Of a stretch of DNA of 64,000 nt, positions 50,931 to 59,346 are shown in pieces. A program made the translations under genes and the position numbers. This DNA comes from Streptomyces griseochromogenes (GTDB lineage: Bacteria > Actinomycetota > Actinomycetes > Streptomycetales > Streptomycetaceae). The notes beneath the pieces were generated by a model. That model worked only from the letters and a program-made list of their open reading frames with translations, did no database searches and was not told the origin of the DNA. Location of the stretch: positions 1,054,001 to 1,118,000 of the forward strand of contig NZ_CP016279.1 of the NCBI RefSeq assembly GCF_001542625.1. The letters are read 5' to 3'. How positions within the stretch are numbered: position 1 is the stretch's first letter; every line of letters starts with the position of its first letter.

Positions 50931-51692
50931 CTACCGCCGCAACGACTTACCGAACCCCGCGGCCAACGGCATCCGAAGCCCGATGGGCGGCGGAGCGGCA
51001 AGCGCATCCTCCACAGGCCGGGAAACCGAACACCCGAACAACGCCCCCATCACGAAGTCCACCGCGAGGTTCAGCACTTCGTCCCGGTGCTGATGCAGCC
51101 CATGGCCGTCGGAGTGCACTTCGAACCGGCACACCTCCCGGTTCACCTTCTTCGCCCGCGCCGCGAGGCGGAACGACAGCTCGGGATCGCTGCGCTCGTC
51201 GTTCGTGCCGTGCACGATCAGCACCCGCCGCCCCACCAGCTGCTTCACGGGCTCGGCGGGCGCGGCCACATCCTCCTCCGGCAGCCAGGGGGCGACCGCG
51301 ACCACGGAGCTGACGGCCTCGTGCCCGCCCGCCCGCAGCGCGGCCCGGCCGCCCATGTCCAGGCCGACCAGGCACACGGGAACATCTCCGTACCGTCGTA
51401 CGACCTCGTCGGCGGCCCATCGCGCGTCCTCCGCCGGATGCGCCTCGCTGCCGTTCCAGCCCCGGTAGCGGTAGTGGACGCTGTGGACGGCCAGCCCCTC
51501 CTCGCGGCCCGCGCGGGCGAAGCGGCGGCCCAGGGAGCGGGCGAAGGCGGTCGCCCGGACGAGGGACGGCCGGCGGGCGGACACTTCCTCGCCGCCGGGG
51601 AGCAGCAGCACCGCTCCGCTGACCGCCGTCGGCTCCGGGCCGACTGCCCTTCCCAGCCTGGCCGTTCGCACCGGCGTCGCTTGCTGTCCCAT
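50931..51692 (-). CDS. Alpha/beta-hydrolase fold protein with Asp at the nucleophile position
   Basis: 253 residues. Core features: GAVLLLPGGEEVSARRPS as the first strand and oxyanion region, AVHSVHYRYRGWNG, RWAADEVVRRYGDVPVCLVGLDMGGRAALRAG as the nucleophile elbow, RRVLIVHGTNDERSDPELS with a conserved Asp, and SDGHGLHQHRDEVLNLAVDFV with the C-terminal His. The elbow reads GLDMGG instead of GxSxG, so it may be a dehalogenase/epoxide-hydrolase-like Asp enzyme or an inactive member. It stands alone. Substrate unknown. Confidence 0.85.
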   Translation of the reverse strand: MGQQATPVRTARLGRAVGPEPTAVSGAVLLLPGGEEVSARRPSLVRATAFARSLGRRFARAGREEGLAVHSVHYRYRGWNGSEAHPAEDARWAADEVVRRYGDVPVCLVGLDMGGRAALRAGGHEAVSSVVAVAPWLPEEDVAAPAEPVKQLVGRRVLIVHGTNDERSDPELSFRLAARAKKVNREVCRFEVHSDGHGLHQHRDEVLNLAVDFVMGALFGCSVSRPVEDALAAPPPIGLRMPLAAGFGKSLRR

Positions 51693-51795
51693 GACAGAAC
51701 AGTGTCAGAAGGCGCGGTGTACGAAACCCGTACGGGCGGTCACCGTTGAGTATCGACGGAAAAGCGCCGTCGCGTCGTGGCGTACCAAGGGTGCT

Positions 51796-51807
51796 CTACG
51801 CGCGTAG
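51796..51807. promoter_or_regulatory. Nucleoside-regulon operator, site 4 (CTACGCGCGTAG)
   Basis: Perfect 12-base palindrome 16 bases before the adenosine deaminase ATG. TTAGAGT (51811-51817) just after it could be the -10, so the site overlaps the core promoter of a leaderless or short-leader transcript. Confidence 0.78.
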
Positions 51808-51823
51808 GCGTTAGAGTGCGGAA

Positions 51824-52960
51824 ATGACGAGCCAGACTGCACCGACTGGGACCGTCCCGACGAACGTCCTGACGCCGGACCAGATCCGCCGGGCGCCCAA
51901 GGTTCTGCTGCACGACCACCTCGACGGCGGGCTCCGCCCCGGAACCGTCGTCGAACTCGCCCGGAAAACGGGCTACTCCCTCCTTCCCGAGACCGACCCC
52001 GACAAGCTGGGCATCTGGTTCCGCGAGGCCGCCGACTCCGGCTCGCTGGAACGGTATCTGGAGACCTTCTCGCACACCGTCGGCGTGATGCAGACCCGGG
52101 AGTCGCTGGTGCGGGTCGCCCGGGAGTGCGCCGAGGACCTCGCCGAGGACGGCGTCGTCTACGCCGAGGTGCGGTACGCGCCCGAGCAGCACCTGGAGGG
52201 CGGGCTCAGCCTCGAAGAGGTCGTCGAGGCGGTCAACGAGGGCTTCCGGCAGGGAGAGCGGCTCGCCCGGGACAACGGCCACCGCATCCGGGTCGGCGCT
52301 CTGCTGACCGCCATGCGGCACGCGGCCCGCGCCCTGGAGATCGCCGAACTCGCCAACCGGTACCGGGACCTGGGCGTGGTGGGCTTCGACATCGCGGGCG
52401 CCGAGGCCGGCTATCCGCCCACCCGGCACCTGGACGCCTTCGAGTACCTCAAGCGCGAGAACAACCACTTCACCATCCACGCCGGCGAGGCCTTCGGGCT
52501 GCCCTCCATCTGGCAGGCGCTGCAGTGGTGCGGCGCGGACCGGCTGGGGCACGGGGTGCGGATCATCGACGACATCGAGGTCGGCGAGGACGGCTCGGTG
52601 CGGCTCGGCCGGCTGGCCTCGTACGTCCGGGACAAGCGCATCCCGCTGGAGCTGTGCCCCAGCTCCAACCTGCAGACGGGGGCCGCGTCCTCCTATGCCG
52701 AGCACCCGATCGGGCTGCTGCGGCGACTCCACTTCAGGGCGACGGTCAACACGGACAACCGGCTGATGTCGCACACCAGCATGAGCCGGGAATTTGAGCA
52801 TCTCGTCGACGCCTTTGGTTACACCCTCGACGATCTGCAATGGTTCTCCGTCAATGCGATGAAATCGGCGTTCATTCCTTTCGATGAACGACTGGCAATG
52901 ATCAATGACGTGGTCAAGCCCGGATATGCAGAGCTCAAATCCGAATGGCTGTTCAGTTAG
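51824..52960 (+). CDS. add: Adenosine deaminase
   Basis: 378 residues from ATG 51824. The metal-dependent TIM-barrel deaminase has its zinc ligands in [12 protein letters not shown] (H30, H32). The substrate and catalytic segment is [15 protein letters not shown] (H219, catalytic E222). [13 protein letters not shown] gives a further His, and [14 protein letters not shown] holds the metal-site Asp. It converts adenosine and deoxyadenosine to inosine forms. The last ~55 codons (from about 52790) have markedly lower GC third positions than the rest. It carries the same operator as the nucleoside transporter and deoC. Confidence 0.96.
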   Translation: MTSQTAPTGTVPTNVLTPDQIRRAPKVLLHDHLDGGLRPGTVVELARKTGYSLLPETDPDKLGIWFREAADSGSLERYLETFSHTVGVMQTRESLVRVARECAEDLAEDGVVYAEVRYAPEQHLEGGLSLEEVVEAVNEGFRQGERLARDNGHRIRVGALLTAMRHAARALEIAELANRYRDLGVVGFDIAGAEAGYPPTRHLDAFEYLKRENNHFTIHAGEAFGLPSIWQALQWCGADRLGHGVRIIDDIEVGEDGSVRLGRLASYVRDKRIPLELCPSSNLQTGAASSYAEHPIGLLRRLHFRATVNTDNRLMSHTSMSREFEHLVDAFGYTLDDLQWFSVNAMKSAFIPFDERLAMINDVVKPGYAELKSEWLFS

Positions 52961-53145
52961 GCGCCCTCCACCAGCGGTTCTTCCGGTTCGCGCGGAGAGC
53001 TGCGCGTTGATCGGTGGCGTGGAATGCGGACGGGCCTTCACAATCCGTCCGCATTTCGGTGTTTGCGGCGTGCGGTGCGGCGTGTTTACGGTCGTGAAAC
53101 GCTCGTTTTTTATTTCCCGTCTCCGTATTCAAGGACGCATTCACA

Positions 53146-53490
53146 ATGAAGCAGTCTGCTGTCAAGACTCTCGGTGTCGCCGCCCTCGGTGCCGCCTTCG
53201 CCGCAGTCGGGGCGGGCGCCGCGGCCGCGGCACCTGCCGTCCCGGACGCGACGCAGGCCCTGGACTCCGTCACCAGGACGCTGCCTGCCCAGAACGTCGG
53301 CCAGGCGCTGCCGGGCGCCGGCCAGACGCTCGCGCAGGGGCAGAGCGCCGTCGGTACCGGGATGGCCGCCGCCCGCCCGGTCGTCCCCGCGGCCCCGCAG
53401 GGCGCGTCGGCCAGCGGGCTGATCGGCGGACTGCCGCTGTCGGACCTGCCCACGCACGGTGCGCCGGTCAAGGGCATCCAGCTCAGCTGA
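53146..53490 (+). CDS. Small secreted Ala/Gly/Gln-rich protein
   Basis: 114 residues. The signal peptide is KTLGVAALGAAFAAVGAGAAAAA, probably cut after AAAA-A at ~residue 29. The mature ~85 residues are low in complexity (LPAQNVGQALPGAGQTLAQGQSAVGTG), without Cys, ending in GLPLSDLPTHGAPVKGIQLS. It resembles the second small secreted protein of this window (59347-59601) in style: Ala-rich signal, short mature part, a GGLPLSD/GGALSDF-like motif near the end. The promoter region is AT-richer (53080-53140). Function unknown; possibly a surface or aerial-growth protein. Confidence 0.85.
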   Translation: MKQSAVKTLGVAALGAAFAAVGAGAAAAAPAVPDATQALDSVTRTLPAQNVGQALPGAGQTLAQGQSAVGTGMAAARPVVPAAPQGASASGLIGGLPLSDLPTHGAPVKGIQLS

Positions 53491-53504
53491 CGTCCACCGC
53501 GCGA

Positions 53505-53555
53505 GAACGCCGCTGGGGCGCCCCGGAACGGTCCGGGAGCGCCCCAGCGGCGTTC
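53505..53555. terminator. Long perfect hairpin, bidirectional terminator
   Basis: 17-base perfect arms at 53505-53521 and 53539-53555, with an inner CCCGGA/TCCGGG stem. It lies between the convergent secreted protein gene (stop 53490) and the PspC gene (stop 53566). Confidence 0.92.
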
Positions 53556-53565
53556 GTACGTCCGC

Positions 53566-53769
53566 TCACCAGGCGGCGGTGCGGGCCTTGTCCTCGGCCG
53601 GGAGCAGGATCCACAGCGCTATGTAGAGCAGGAACTGCGGGCCGGGCAGCAGACAGGACAGCAGGAAGATCACCCGCATCGTGGTCGCGGAGGTGCCGAA
53701 GCGCCGTGCCAGCGCTGCGCACACTCCGCCGATCATGCGGCCGTGGGTGGGGCGGGCAAGGGCGGTCAT
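53566..53769 (-). CDS. PspC-domain membrane protein
   Basis: 67 residues from ATG 53769, with GAAGGAG upstream. The PspC domain is nearly the whole protein: RPTHGRMIGGVCAALARRFGTSATTMRVIFLLSCLLPGPQFLLYIALWILLPAED, with one or two membrane helices. PspC proteins act in envelope-stress responses. It stands beside a VanZ-type gene on the same strand. Confidence 0.92.
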   Translation of the reverse strand: MTALARPTHGRMIGGVCAALARRFGTSATTMRVIFLLSCLLPGPQFLLYIALWILLPAEDKARTAAW

Positions 53770-53862
53770 GTCGGCTCCTTCGTGAGCTTCGTCGGAGGCG
53801 GCCCGACCGGCTGCCTCATCTGCCGTCCACGGTACGGAGACGAAGGGGGCCAAAGCGTCGCT

Positions 53863-54423
53863 CTACGGGGCGATCCCGACCCTGGGAATCGTCGGGGTCC
53901 GCCCCTGAGGGAGGTCCTCCTGAACGGTGAGCTTCCCGGTCGTCAAGGGCTCGCGCTCGGCCCGCCGACGCAGCCGGGCCCGCCCGGCGGGCACCACGGC
54001 CAGATGGGCCAGCGCCACCCCGACGGTGTTCAGCAGCAGCGAGTCGACGTCCACGACCCTGCCGGGCACACCGGTCTGCAGCAGGGCGATCCCCAGGGAG
54101 ATCAGGGCACCCGCGGCCGACGTACGGATCAGGGAGGCCAGCGGGGAGACGGCGAGCCTGCCGTGCGCCATCGGCAGCAGCACGCCCAGCGGCGCGAGCA
54201 GGGCCAGCCCCTCACCCAGGGGCCTGGCCGCCGCGGGCCAGCCGAGCGCCAGATCGGCCCGGATACCGGCCAGCGGGCGCAGGTTGGCGGGCATCACCCA
54301 GGGCACGTCCAGGGGCCGCAGCATCAGCCAGGCGACGAGCGCGAGATGCGCGGCGAGGAGGACACTCCCCGTCGCACGGATGTGGATCGCGGCGCTGCCG
54401 CCCATGAAGCCTTGACGCTGCAC
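53863..54423 (-). CDS. VanZ-family membrane protein
   Basis: 186 residues from GTG 54423 (ATG at residue 7 also possible). Four hydrophobic segments in the VanZ arrangement: ATGSVLLAAHLALVAWLMLRPLDVPWV, GEGLALLAPLGVLLPMAHG, SLIRTSAAGALISLGIALLQTGVPGRVVDVDSLLLNTVGVALAHL, the last with the conserved VVDVDSLLLNTVG. A basic tail follows. VanZ proteins are linked to teicoplanin tolerance and envelope functions. No other vancomycin-resistance gene is nearby. Confidence 0.9.
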   Translation of the reverse strand: MQRQGFMGGSAAIHIRATGSVLLAAHLALVAWLMLRPLDVPWVMPANLRPLAGIRADLALGWPAAARPLGEGLALLAPLGVLLPMAHGRLAVSPLASLIRTSAAGALISLGIALLQTGVPGRVVDVDSLLLNTVGVALAHLAVVPAGRARLRRRAEREPLTTGKLTVQEDLPQGRTPTIPRVGIAP

Positions 54424-54515
54424 GACCCCCTAGACGCACCCGTGTGCACGATCGGTTCCGCTTCCGTCACGCGGATGCACATGAGGTGTCCACCACACCG
54501 GCCCGTCACGGCCGC

Positions 54516-55127
54516 TCAGCCCGCCGTGACCTCGCTGGAGGGCGGCTCGGTGCTGCCCGGCCGGTTGCGGACGTCGTCGGTGCACTCGTAGCGGCGCAGC
54601 GGCTGGGTGCCCGGGCCGCCCATGATCACCGAGCCGTCGCCCTCCGTCGCCGCCGAGTCGGACAGCGTGCACACGAGCTGGGCAAGGGCGTAGGAGGTGA
54701 GCCGGGCCGGTGCGGTGCTCAGCCGCAGCGTGTCCTCCGGGTCCTTCGGGCCCGGCCCGGCCACGCCCAGGCCGCCGGGCACGTACGTCGCGTAGCCCGC
54801 CGCCCGCTCGGCAGGCGAGGGGGACGCGGCGAGCTGGTCCAGCAGGCCCTGCGCCACGATGACCCGGCGGCGCGCGTCCGGGGTGCCGTCCGGGACCGGC
54901 ACGGTCCGGTCGACGGTCACCAGGGACGAACCGCACAGCAGGAAGACCTGCACGGGAACGCCGTGCGAGGACTGCGTCGACAGATCGGACCCGGCCAGCG
55001 AGCACGGCACCCGGGAGGGCGCCGCGCCGAAGTCCGTCGGCACCTCCGTGGCTCGGATCCCGCATCCGGTGAGCAGCCAGGCGAGGAGGGGCAGCGCCAG
55101 CAGGCGCCGTCTGTTCCCCGCGGTCAT
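54516..55127 (-). CDS. Lipoprotein co-transcribed with afsQ2-afsQ1
   Basis: 203 residues from ATG 55127, overlapping the afsQ2 stop by 4 bases (ATGA). The signal peptide has a basic start (NRRRLLALPLLAWLLTGCG) with lipobox LTGC. The mature protein has four further Cys (VPCSLAG, FLLCGSS, LVCTLSD, RYECTDD) and a GerMN-like feel (VTVDRTVPVPDGTPDARRRVIVAQGLLDQLA). As the third gene of the afsQ operon it may modulate the signal reaching the sensor kinase. That is inference from position. Confidence 0.9.
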   Translation of the reverse strand: MTAGNRRRLLALPLLAWLLTGCGIRATEVPTDFGAAPSRVPCSLAGSDLSTQSSHGVPVQVFLLCGSSLVTVDRTVPVPDGTPDARRRVIVAQGLLDQLAASPSPAERAAGYATYVPGGLGVAGPGPKDPEDTLRLSTAPARLTSYALAQLVCTLSDSAATEGDGSVIMGGPGTQPLRRYECTDDVRNRPGSTEPPSSEVTAG

Positions 55128-56716
55128 GACCCCTCCTTCCCGGAATCCCCGGCCTTGTCGTCCTTGGTGCCCTCGTCGTTCTCCTCCGTCAGCCGTGAGG
55201 CGTCCTGCGGCAGCCGCAGCGTGAACACCGCGCCGCCGTCGGGGGAGTTGGCGGCGGTGATCTCGCCGCCGTGGATATGGGCGTTCTCCATGGCGATGGA
55301 CAGGCCCAGACCGCTGCCCTCGGAGCGGGGCCGGGAGGCGCTCGCCTTGTAGAAGCGGTCGAAGACGTGCGGCAGGACGTCCTCGGGGATGCCGGGCCCG
55401 TGGTCGCGCACCGCGACGACCAGATCGGCATCCTCTTTGTCGTCAATGCGCACCGACACCCGCACCGGCGAGCCGCCGTGCTTGAGCGCGTTGCCGATCA
55501 GGTTGGCGAGGATCACGTCCAGGCGGCGCGGGTCGAGGCGGGCGTGGATGCCGCGCTCGGCGTCCAGCTCCACGGCGTCCAGCCAGGCACGGGCGTCGAT
55601 GCAGGCGGTGATCTGGTCGGCGATGTCGACGTCGTCCAGGACCAGCCGGGCGGTGCCCGCGTCGAAGCGGGTGACCTCCATCAGGTTCTCGACCAGGTCG
55701 TTCAGCCGCCGGGTCTCGCTGACCACCAGCCGTACGGCCGGCTCGATCATCGGGTCGATGCTCCCGGCGTCCGCGTCCAGCTCCTCCTCCAGCACCTCCG
55801 TGACGGCGGTGATGGCGGTCAGCGGGGTGCGCAGCTCGTGCGACATGTCGGCGACGAAGCGGCGCGAGGCCTCGTCCCGCGCTGCCATGTCCGCGACCCG
55901 TTTCTCCAGCGCCTCGGCCGCGTTGTTGAACGTCCGGGACAGATCGGCGAGTTCGTCGGTGCCCGTCACCCGTAGCCGGGTGTCCAGCCTGCCCTCGCCG
56001 AGCCGCCGGGCGGCCGCCCCGAGGCGTTGCACCGGCTTCAGCACGGTCGTGGCGGCGGCCTGCGCGAGCAGCGCCGAGCCGATCAGCGCGAGGCCCGTCG
56101 CGATCCCGAGCGACCAGGCCAGCGAGTTGAGGTCCTTGGCCTCCGGCTCCAGCGACTTGGCCATGTAGCCCGTCGGACCGCCGCCGATCAGCCGCGTGCC
56201 GGCCACCAGAGACGGCGTGCCGCGGTCGTCGACCCGCTGCCAGTACAGGTGGTACGGCGACTTGTTGGCGCCGGTCACCTTCTGCCGCTTGTTCACCGCG
56301 GCGCTCAGCGACTTCGGGACGTCCTCCATCGAGAAGCCGTTGATGCCGCCCGAATTGCCGTACACGGTCTTGCCGTCAGCGTCCTGGGCGACCAGCAGCA
56401 CGCTGAACCGCTGGCTGCTGCCGGCCATCTGGCCCGCGGCGCGCTGCAGTTCGTCCTGCGTGGGGTGCGCCGGCAGCGCACCCGCACGGTTCTGCATCTC
56501 CTGCTGGAAGTCGCGCAGCACCGCGTCCTGGGCGCGGGTGAGCACGGCCTCCCGGTTCAGCCAGTAGGCGATGCCCGACGCCGACACCGCGGCGGTGAGC
56601 GCGACCAGACCGAAGACGACGACCAGCCGCAGCCTGAGGCTGGTGAACCGCAGCCGCGACAGATTTCCCTTGCGGCCCGCGGCCCAGCCGCGCAGCCCCC
56701 CTTGCGTATCGGTCAC
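55124..56716 (-). CDS. afsQ2: Sensor histidine kinase AfsQ2
   Basis: 530 residues from GTG 56716, coupled to afsQ1 by a GTGA overlap. Two membrane segments (RLRLVVVFGLVALTAAVSASGIAYW and SLAWSLGIATGLALIGSALLAQ) enclose a ~150-residue sensor region. Then come HAMP (TTVLKPVQRLGAAARRLGEGRLDTRL), the H-box DMSHELRTPLTAITAV (H293), the N-box NLIGNALKHG and the G-boxes DHGPGIPEDVL and GSGLGLSIA. It senses an envelope or metabolic signal and phosphorylates AfsQ1. In S. coelicolor the system affects antibiotic production, notably with glutamate as nitrogen source. Confidence 0.95.
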   Translation of the reverse strand: MTDTQGGLRGWAAGRKGNLSRLRFTSLRLRLVVVFGLVALTAAVSASGIAYWLNREAVLTRAQDAVLRDFQQEMQNRAGALPAHPTQDELQRAAGQMAGSSQRFSVLLVAQDADGKTVYGNSGGINGFSMEDVPKSLSAAVNKRQKVTGANKSPYHLYWQRVDDRGTPSLVAGTRLIGGGPTGYMAKSLEPEAKDLNSLAWSLGIATGLALIGSALLAQAAATTVLKPVQRLGAAARRLGEGRLDTRLRVTGTDELADLSRTFNNAAEALEKRVADMAARDEASRRFVADMSHELRTPLTAITAVTEVLEEELDADAGSIDPMIEPAVRLVVSETRRLNDLVENLMEVTRFDAGTARLVLDDVDIADQITACIDARAWLDAVELDAERGIHARLDPRRLDVILANLIGNALKHGGSPVRVSVRIDDKEDADLVVAVRDHGPGIPEDVLPHVFDRFYKASASRPRSEGSGLGLSIAMENAHIHGGEITAANSPDGGAVFTLRLPQDASRLTEENDEGTKDDKAGDSGKEGS

Positions 56717-57408
56717 TGAGGAGTGTCCAGGCGGTAGCCGACACCACGGACGGTACGGATCAGGGTCGGGGACGAGGGCACGTCCTCCACCTTGGCGCGC
56801 AGCCGCTGTACGCACGCGTCCACCAGGCGCGAGTCGCCCAGGTAGTCGTGCTCCCACACCAGCCGCAGCAGCTGCTGGCGCGACAGCGCCTGGCCGGGCC
56901 GCCGGCTCAGCTCCAGCAGCAGCCTCAGCTCGGTCGGCGTCAGCTGCAGGTCCTCGCCGTTCTTCGTCACGGTCATCGCCGACCGGTCGATGACGAGGCT
57001 CCCGAAGGTCGCCGAGTCGCTGGACTCGCGCTCCCCGCGCCGCAGCACGGCGCGGATCCGGGCGTCCAGCACCCGGCCCTGCACCGGCTTGACGACGTAG
57101 TCGTCGGCACCGGACTCCAGTCCGACCACCACGTCGATGTCATCGCTGCGGGCGGTCAGCAGGATGATCGGCAGCTGGTCGGTGCGCCGGATGCGCCGGC
57201 ACACCTCGAACCCGTCGATGCCGGGCAGCATCACGTCCAGCACGATCAGATCCGGCCGCTGTTCGCGCAGCAGCTTCAGACCGTCCTCACCGCTGGCAGC
57301 GGTGGCCACCCGGTGGCCCTGGCGCGTCAGAGAGAGCTCCAGGGCCGTGCGGATGGCGTCGTCGTCCTCGATCAGCAACAGGGAAGGCACGGGCACATTC
57401 TGGCCCAT
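56713..57408 (-). CDS. afsQ1: Response regulator AfsQ1 (OmpR type)
   Basis: 231 residues from ATG 57408, which follows GGGAGG with good spacing; the usual annotation starts 6 codons later (VPSLLLIEDDD, GTG 57390). Receiver domain: LLLIEDDDAIRTALELSLTRQG, phosphorylated Asp in LIVLDVMLPGIDG (D58 here, D52 from the short start), LLTAR and DDYVVKPV. Winged-helix domain: LQLTPTELRLLLELSRRPGQALSRQQLLRLVWEHDYLGDSRLVDACVQRLRAKVED and IRTVRGVGYRL. The sequence closely matches S. coelicolor AfsQ1 as remembered. It activates the divergent sigQ through the box at 57519. Confidence 0.96.
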   Translation of the reverse strand: MGQNVPVPSLLLIEDDDAIRTALELSLTRQGHRVATAASGEDGLKLLREQRPDLIVLDVMLPGIDGFEVCRRIRRTDQLPIILLTARSDDIDVVVGLESGADDYVVKPVQGRVLDARIRAVLRRGERESSDSATFGSLVIDRSAMTVTKNGEDLQLTPTELRLLLELSRRPGQALSRQQLLRLVWEHDYLGDSRLVDACVQRLRAKVEDVPSSPTLIRTVRGVGYRLDTPQ

Positions 57409-57518
57409 GGACGGCCTCCCGTACGACCTGTGGTCGAGGTGTGGTGTCCACCGCCTCGCCCGCGCCCGCCGGCACCACCCCCTGTGTCCGGGCCGTGACC
57501 CGGCTGGGCCGGACCCCT

Positions 57519-57534
57519 GTGACAGGTCTGTGAC
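57519..57534. promoter_or_regulatory. AfsQ1-type binding box in the afsQ1-sigQ gap
   Basis: GTGAC-AGGTCT-GTGAC matches the published AfsQ1 consensus GTnAC-N6-GTnAC exactly. A further GTGAC stands upstream at 57495-57499. It lies 107 bases before the sigQ ATG. Confidence 0.85.
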
Positions 57535-57640
57535 AGTCGGCGGACACGGCCATGAAGGTCACTCGGCAAGCTTTTCGGCACAGGCAAGGAAGCAACACCG
57601 AGCAGGCCGGACACCGGAAGTCCACGACGGGGAGCGCGAG

Positions 57641-58378
57641 ATGAACACGCTGCACAGCATCAGCACCAGCGCAGTGGTCACGCGTCTGCACGACGTGCAC
57701 CGGGGTTCCGAGAAGTCCGGCGCCGTGAGCGGGCGGGGGTGCGCTCGCGGCGCCGGACGTCAGCACGCCGGATACATGACGGTGGTTGACGCGTACACGG
57801 GGGAATCGCACGGGGGATCCGCGTACAGGGAGGACTCGGGGGAGCGCCGTTCGCTGACCGAGGCGGAGTTCACCGCCTACGTCCAGGAGCGCCGCGCCTC
57901 CCTGTACGCCACCGCCTACCACCTGACCGGCGACCGCTTCGAGGCCGAGGACCTGCTGCAGAGCGCGCTGTTCTCGACGTACAAGGCGTGGGAGCGGATC
58001 AGCGACAAGGCGGCGGTCGGCGGCTACCTGCGCCGCACCATGACCAACCTGCACATCAGCGCCTGGCGGCGCCGCAAGCTCAACGAGTACCCGACCGAGG
58101 AACTGCCGGAGACGCCCGGCGAGACGGACGCGATGCGCGGCACCGAGCTGCGCGCGGTCCTGTGGCAGGCGCTGGCCCGGCTGCCCGAACTCCAGCGCAC
58201 CATGCTGGTCCTGCGCTACTACGAGGGCCGTACGGACCCGGAGATCGCGGAGATCCTCGGCATCAGTGTCGGCACGGTGAAGTCCAGCATCTGGCGGTCG
58301 CTCCGCCGGCTGCGCGAGGACGAGGTCCTCAGCTTCGGCCGTGACGAGGAGAACGCCTTCGGCGAACTGGTCGCCTGA
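57641..58378 (+). CDS. sigQ: ECF-type sigma factor SigQ
   Basis: 245 residues from ATG 57641, after GGGGAGCG. A ~65-residue N-terminal extension with Gly/Ser and His precedes region 2 (AEFTAYVQERRASLYATAYHLTGDRFEAEDLLQSALFSTYKAWERISDKAAVGGYLRRTMTNLHISAWRRRK). Region 4 is LPELQRTMLVLRYYEGRTDPEIAEILGISVGTVKSSIWRSLRRL, a SigE/SACE_1851-like family. Its place divergent from afsQ1, with the AfsQ1 box between them, identifies it as SigQ. It is followed by two hairpins. Confidence 0.93.
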   Translation: MNTLHSISTSAVVTRLHDVHRGSEKSGAVSGRGCARGAGRQHAGYMTVVDAYTGESHGGSAYREDSGERRSLTEAEFTAYVQERRASLYATAYHLTGDRFEAEDLLQSALFSTYKAWERISDKAAVGGYLRRTMTNLHISAWRRRKLNEYPTEELPETPGETDAMRGTELRAVLWQALARLPELQRTMLVLRYYEGRTDPEIAEILGISVGTVKSSIWRSLRRLREDEVLSFGRDEENAFGELVA

Positions 58379-58469
58379 AGGCAGGGGCCGCTGGGGGGCG
58401 GCCCCGCGGGGGGAAAACGGGGGACCACCGGGGGGTGGGCCCGCGGGGGAAACACGGGGGAGCACGAAG

Positions 58470-58510
58470 AAGCGGGACTGGAGGGCCGGGGGGTCCGTCC
58501 AGTCCCGCTT
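58470..58510. terminator. Perfect 13-bp hairpin terminator
   Basis: AAGCGGGACTGGA (58470-58482) and TCCAGTCCCGCTT (58498-58510), followed by TGCGTTT. A second hairpin (GGGGCCGC / GCGGCCCC) lies just after the sigQ stop at 58384-58404. Confidence 0.85.
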
Positions 58511-58574
58511 TGCGTTTCTCCGCGCCCGAACCGGCGCCGCTCTCGCGGACGTCGTTGCTCGCCGTCCTGGTTCC

Positions 58575-59219
58575 TCAAGTGAGGGTCGCGGTGTTCTTCG
58601 CGTGTGCGTGCCGCCCCGCCGCGGCGGCCGCCAGCCGGCTCAGGGCCTCGTCGCGGTCGCAGGGGTGGGCACCCAGGGAGACCTGGCGGGTCACGATCGA
58701 GCGCTCGGCACGCATCAGCCGCCAGCCGCGGCGGATCAGGAACGGCACCGACTTGCGGCCCTCCTTGAGATCCCGCAGGAAACGCCGGCGGAAGGTGGCG
58801 GCCGGACCGCGGTTCAGGCACAGGGCGTCCGCCAGCAGGCCCAGCTCACGGCAGCGCTCCACGATCTCCGCGGCGAAGATGCCCTCGGCGATGAACAGCG
58901 GCGTGCGCTCGATGCACAGCGTCCGCTCTCCGGTGCGGGCGCTCAGCGAGATGTCGTACACCGGAACGGGCGTCGACCCCGTCGCGCAGAGGCGGGCGAT
59001 GGCCTCCACCGCGACGTCCGCGTCCCATGACTCGGGGTGGTCCCAGTCGATGTCCGAACTCCCGTCCACCAGGGGCAGGGTCGGGTCGTCGCCCTCCTTG
59101 TAGAAGTCGTCGAGGCGCAGAACGGGCAGCCCGGAACGGGCGGCGACGAGTGACTTGCCAGAGCCCGAAGGGCCGCACAGCAGCACGACACGGGCGGGGG
59201 GCGGCGGATGAATGCTCAC
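58575..59219 (-). CDS. P-loop kinase, uridine kinase-like
   Basis: 214 residues from GTG 59219. Walker A is LLCGPSGSGKSLVA. The uridine kinase/phosphoribulokinase pattern continues with LPVLRLDDFYKEGDDPTLPLVDGSSDIDWDHPESWDADVAVEAIARL, PVYDISLSARTGERTL, FIAEGIFAAEI and FLRDLKEGRKSVPFLIRRGWRLMRAE. DDFYK and DWDHPESWD are family signatures, so phosphorylation of uridine/cytidine or a related small molecule is likely. It would fit pyrimidine salvage, but the nucleoside operator is not found upstream of it, and the start lacks a strong ribosome-binding site. Confidence 0.85.
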   Translation of the reverse strand: MSIHPPPPARVVLLCGPSGSGKSLVAARSGLPVLRLDDFYKEGDDPTLPLVDGSSDIDWDHPESWDADVAVEAIARLCATGSTPVPVYDISLSARTGERTLCIERTPLFIAEGIFAAEIVERCRELGLLADALCLNRGPAATFRRRFLRDLKEGRKSVPFLIRRGWRLMRAERSIVTRQVSLGAHPCDRDEALSRLAAAAAGRHAHAKNTATLT

Positions 59220-59346
59220 GGAACACCAGTTTGACGTATGGCGCGGCTCCTGCCGACCCCGCGGGTCGGCTTTGGAGCGCGCATCACATTTCAATTACTA
59301 TTCGTGCCTATACGATCACCCTAAGTAATGAAAGGTGGTATCGGAA

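Noticed and set aside
58384..58470. G-rich stretch after sigQ as a repeat or mobile-element end
   Set aside because: It contains small GC hairpins only; no duplicated flanks or transposase are seen.
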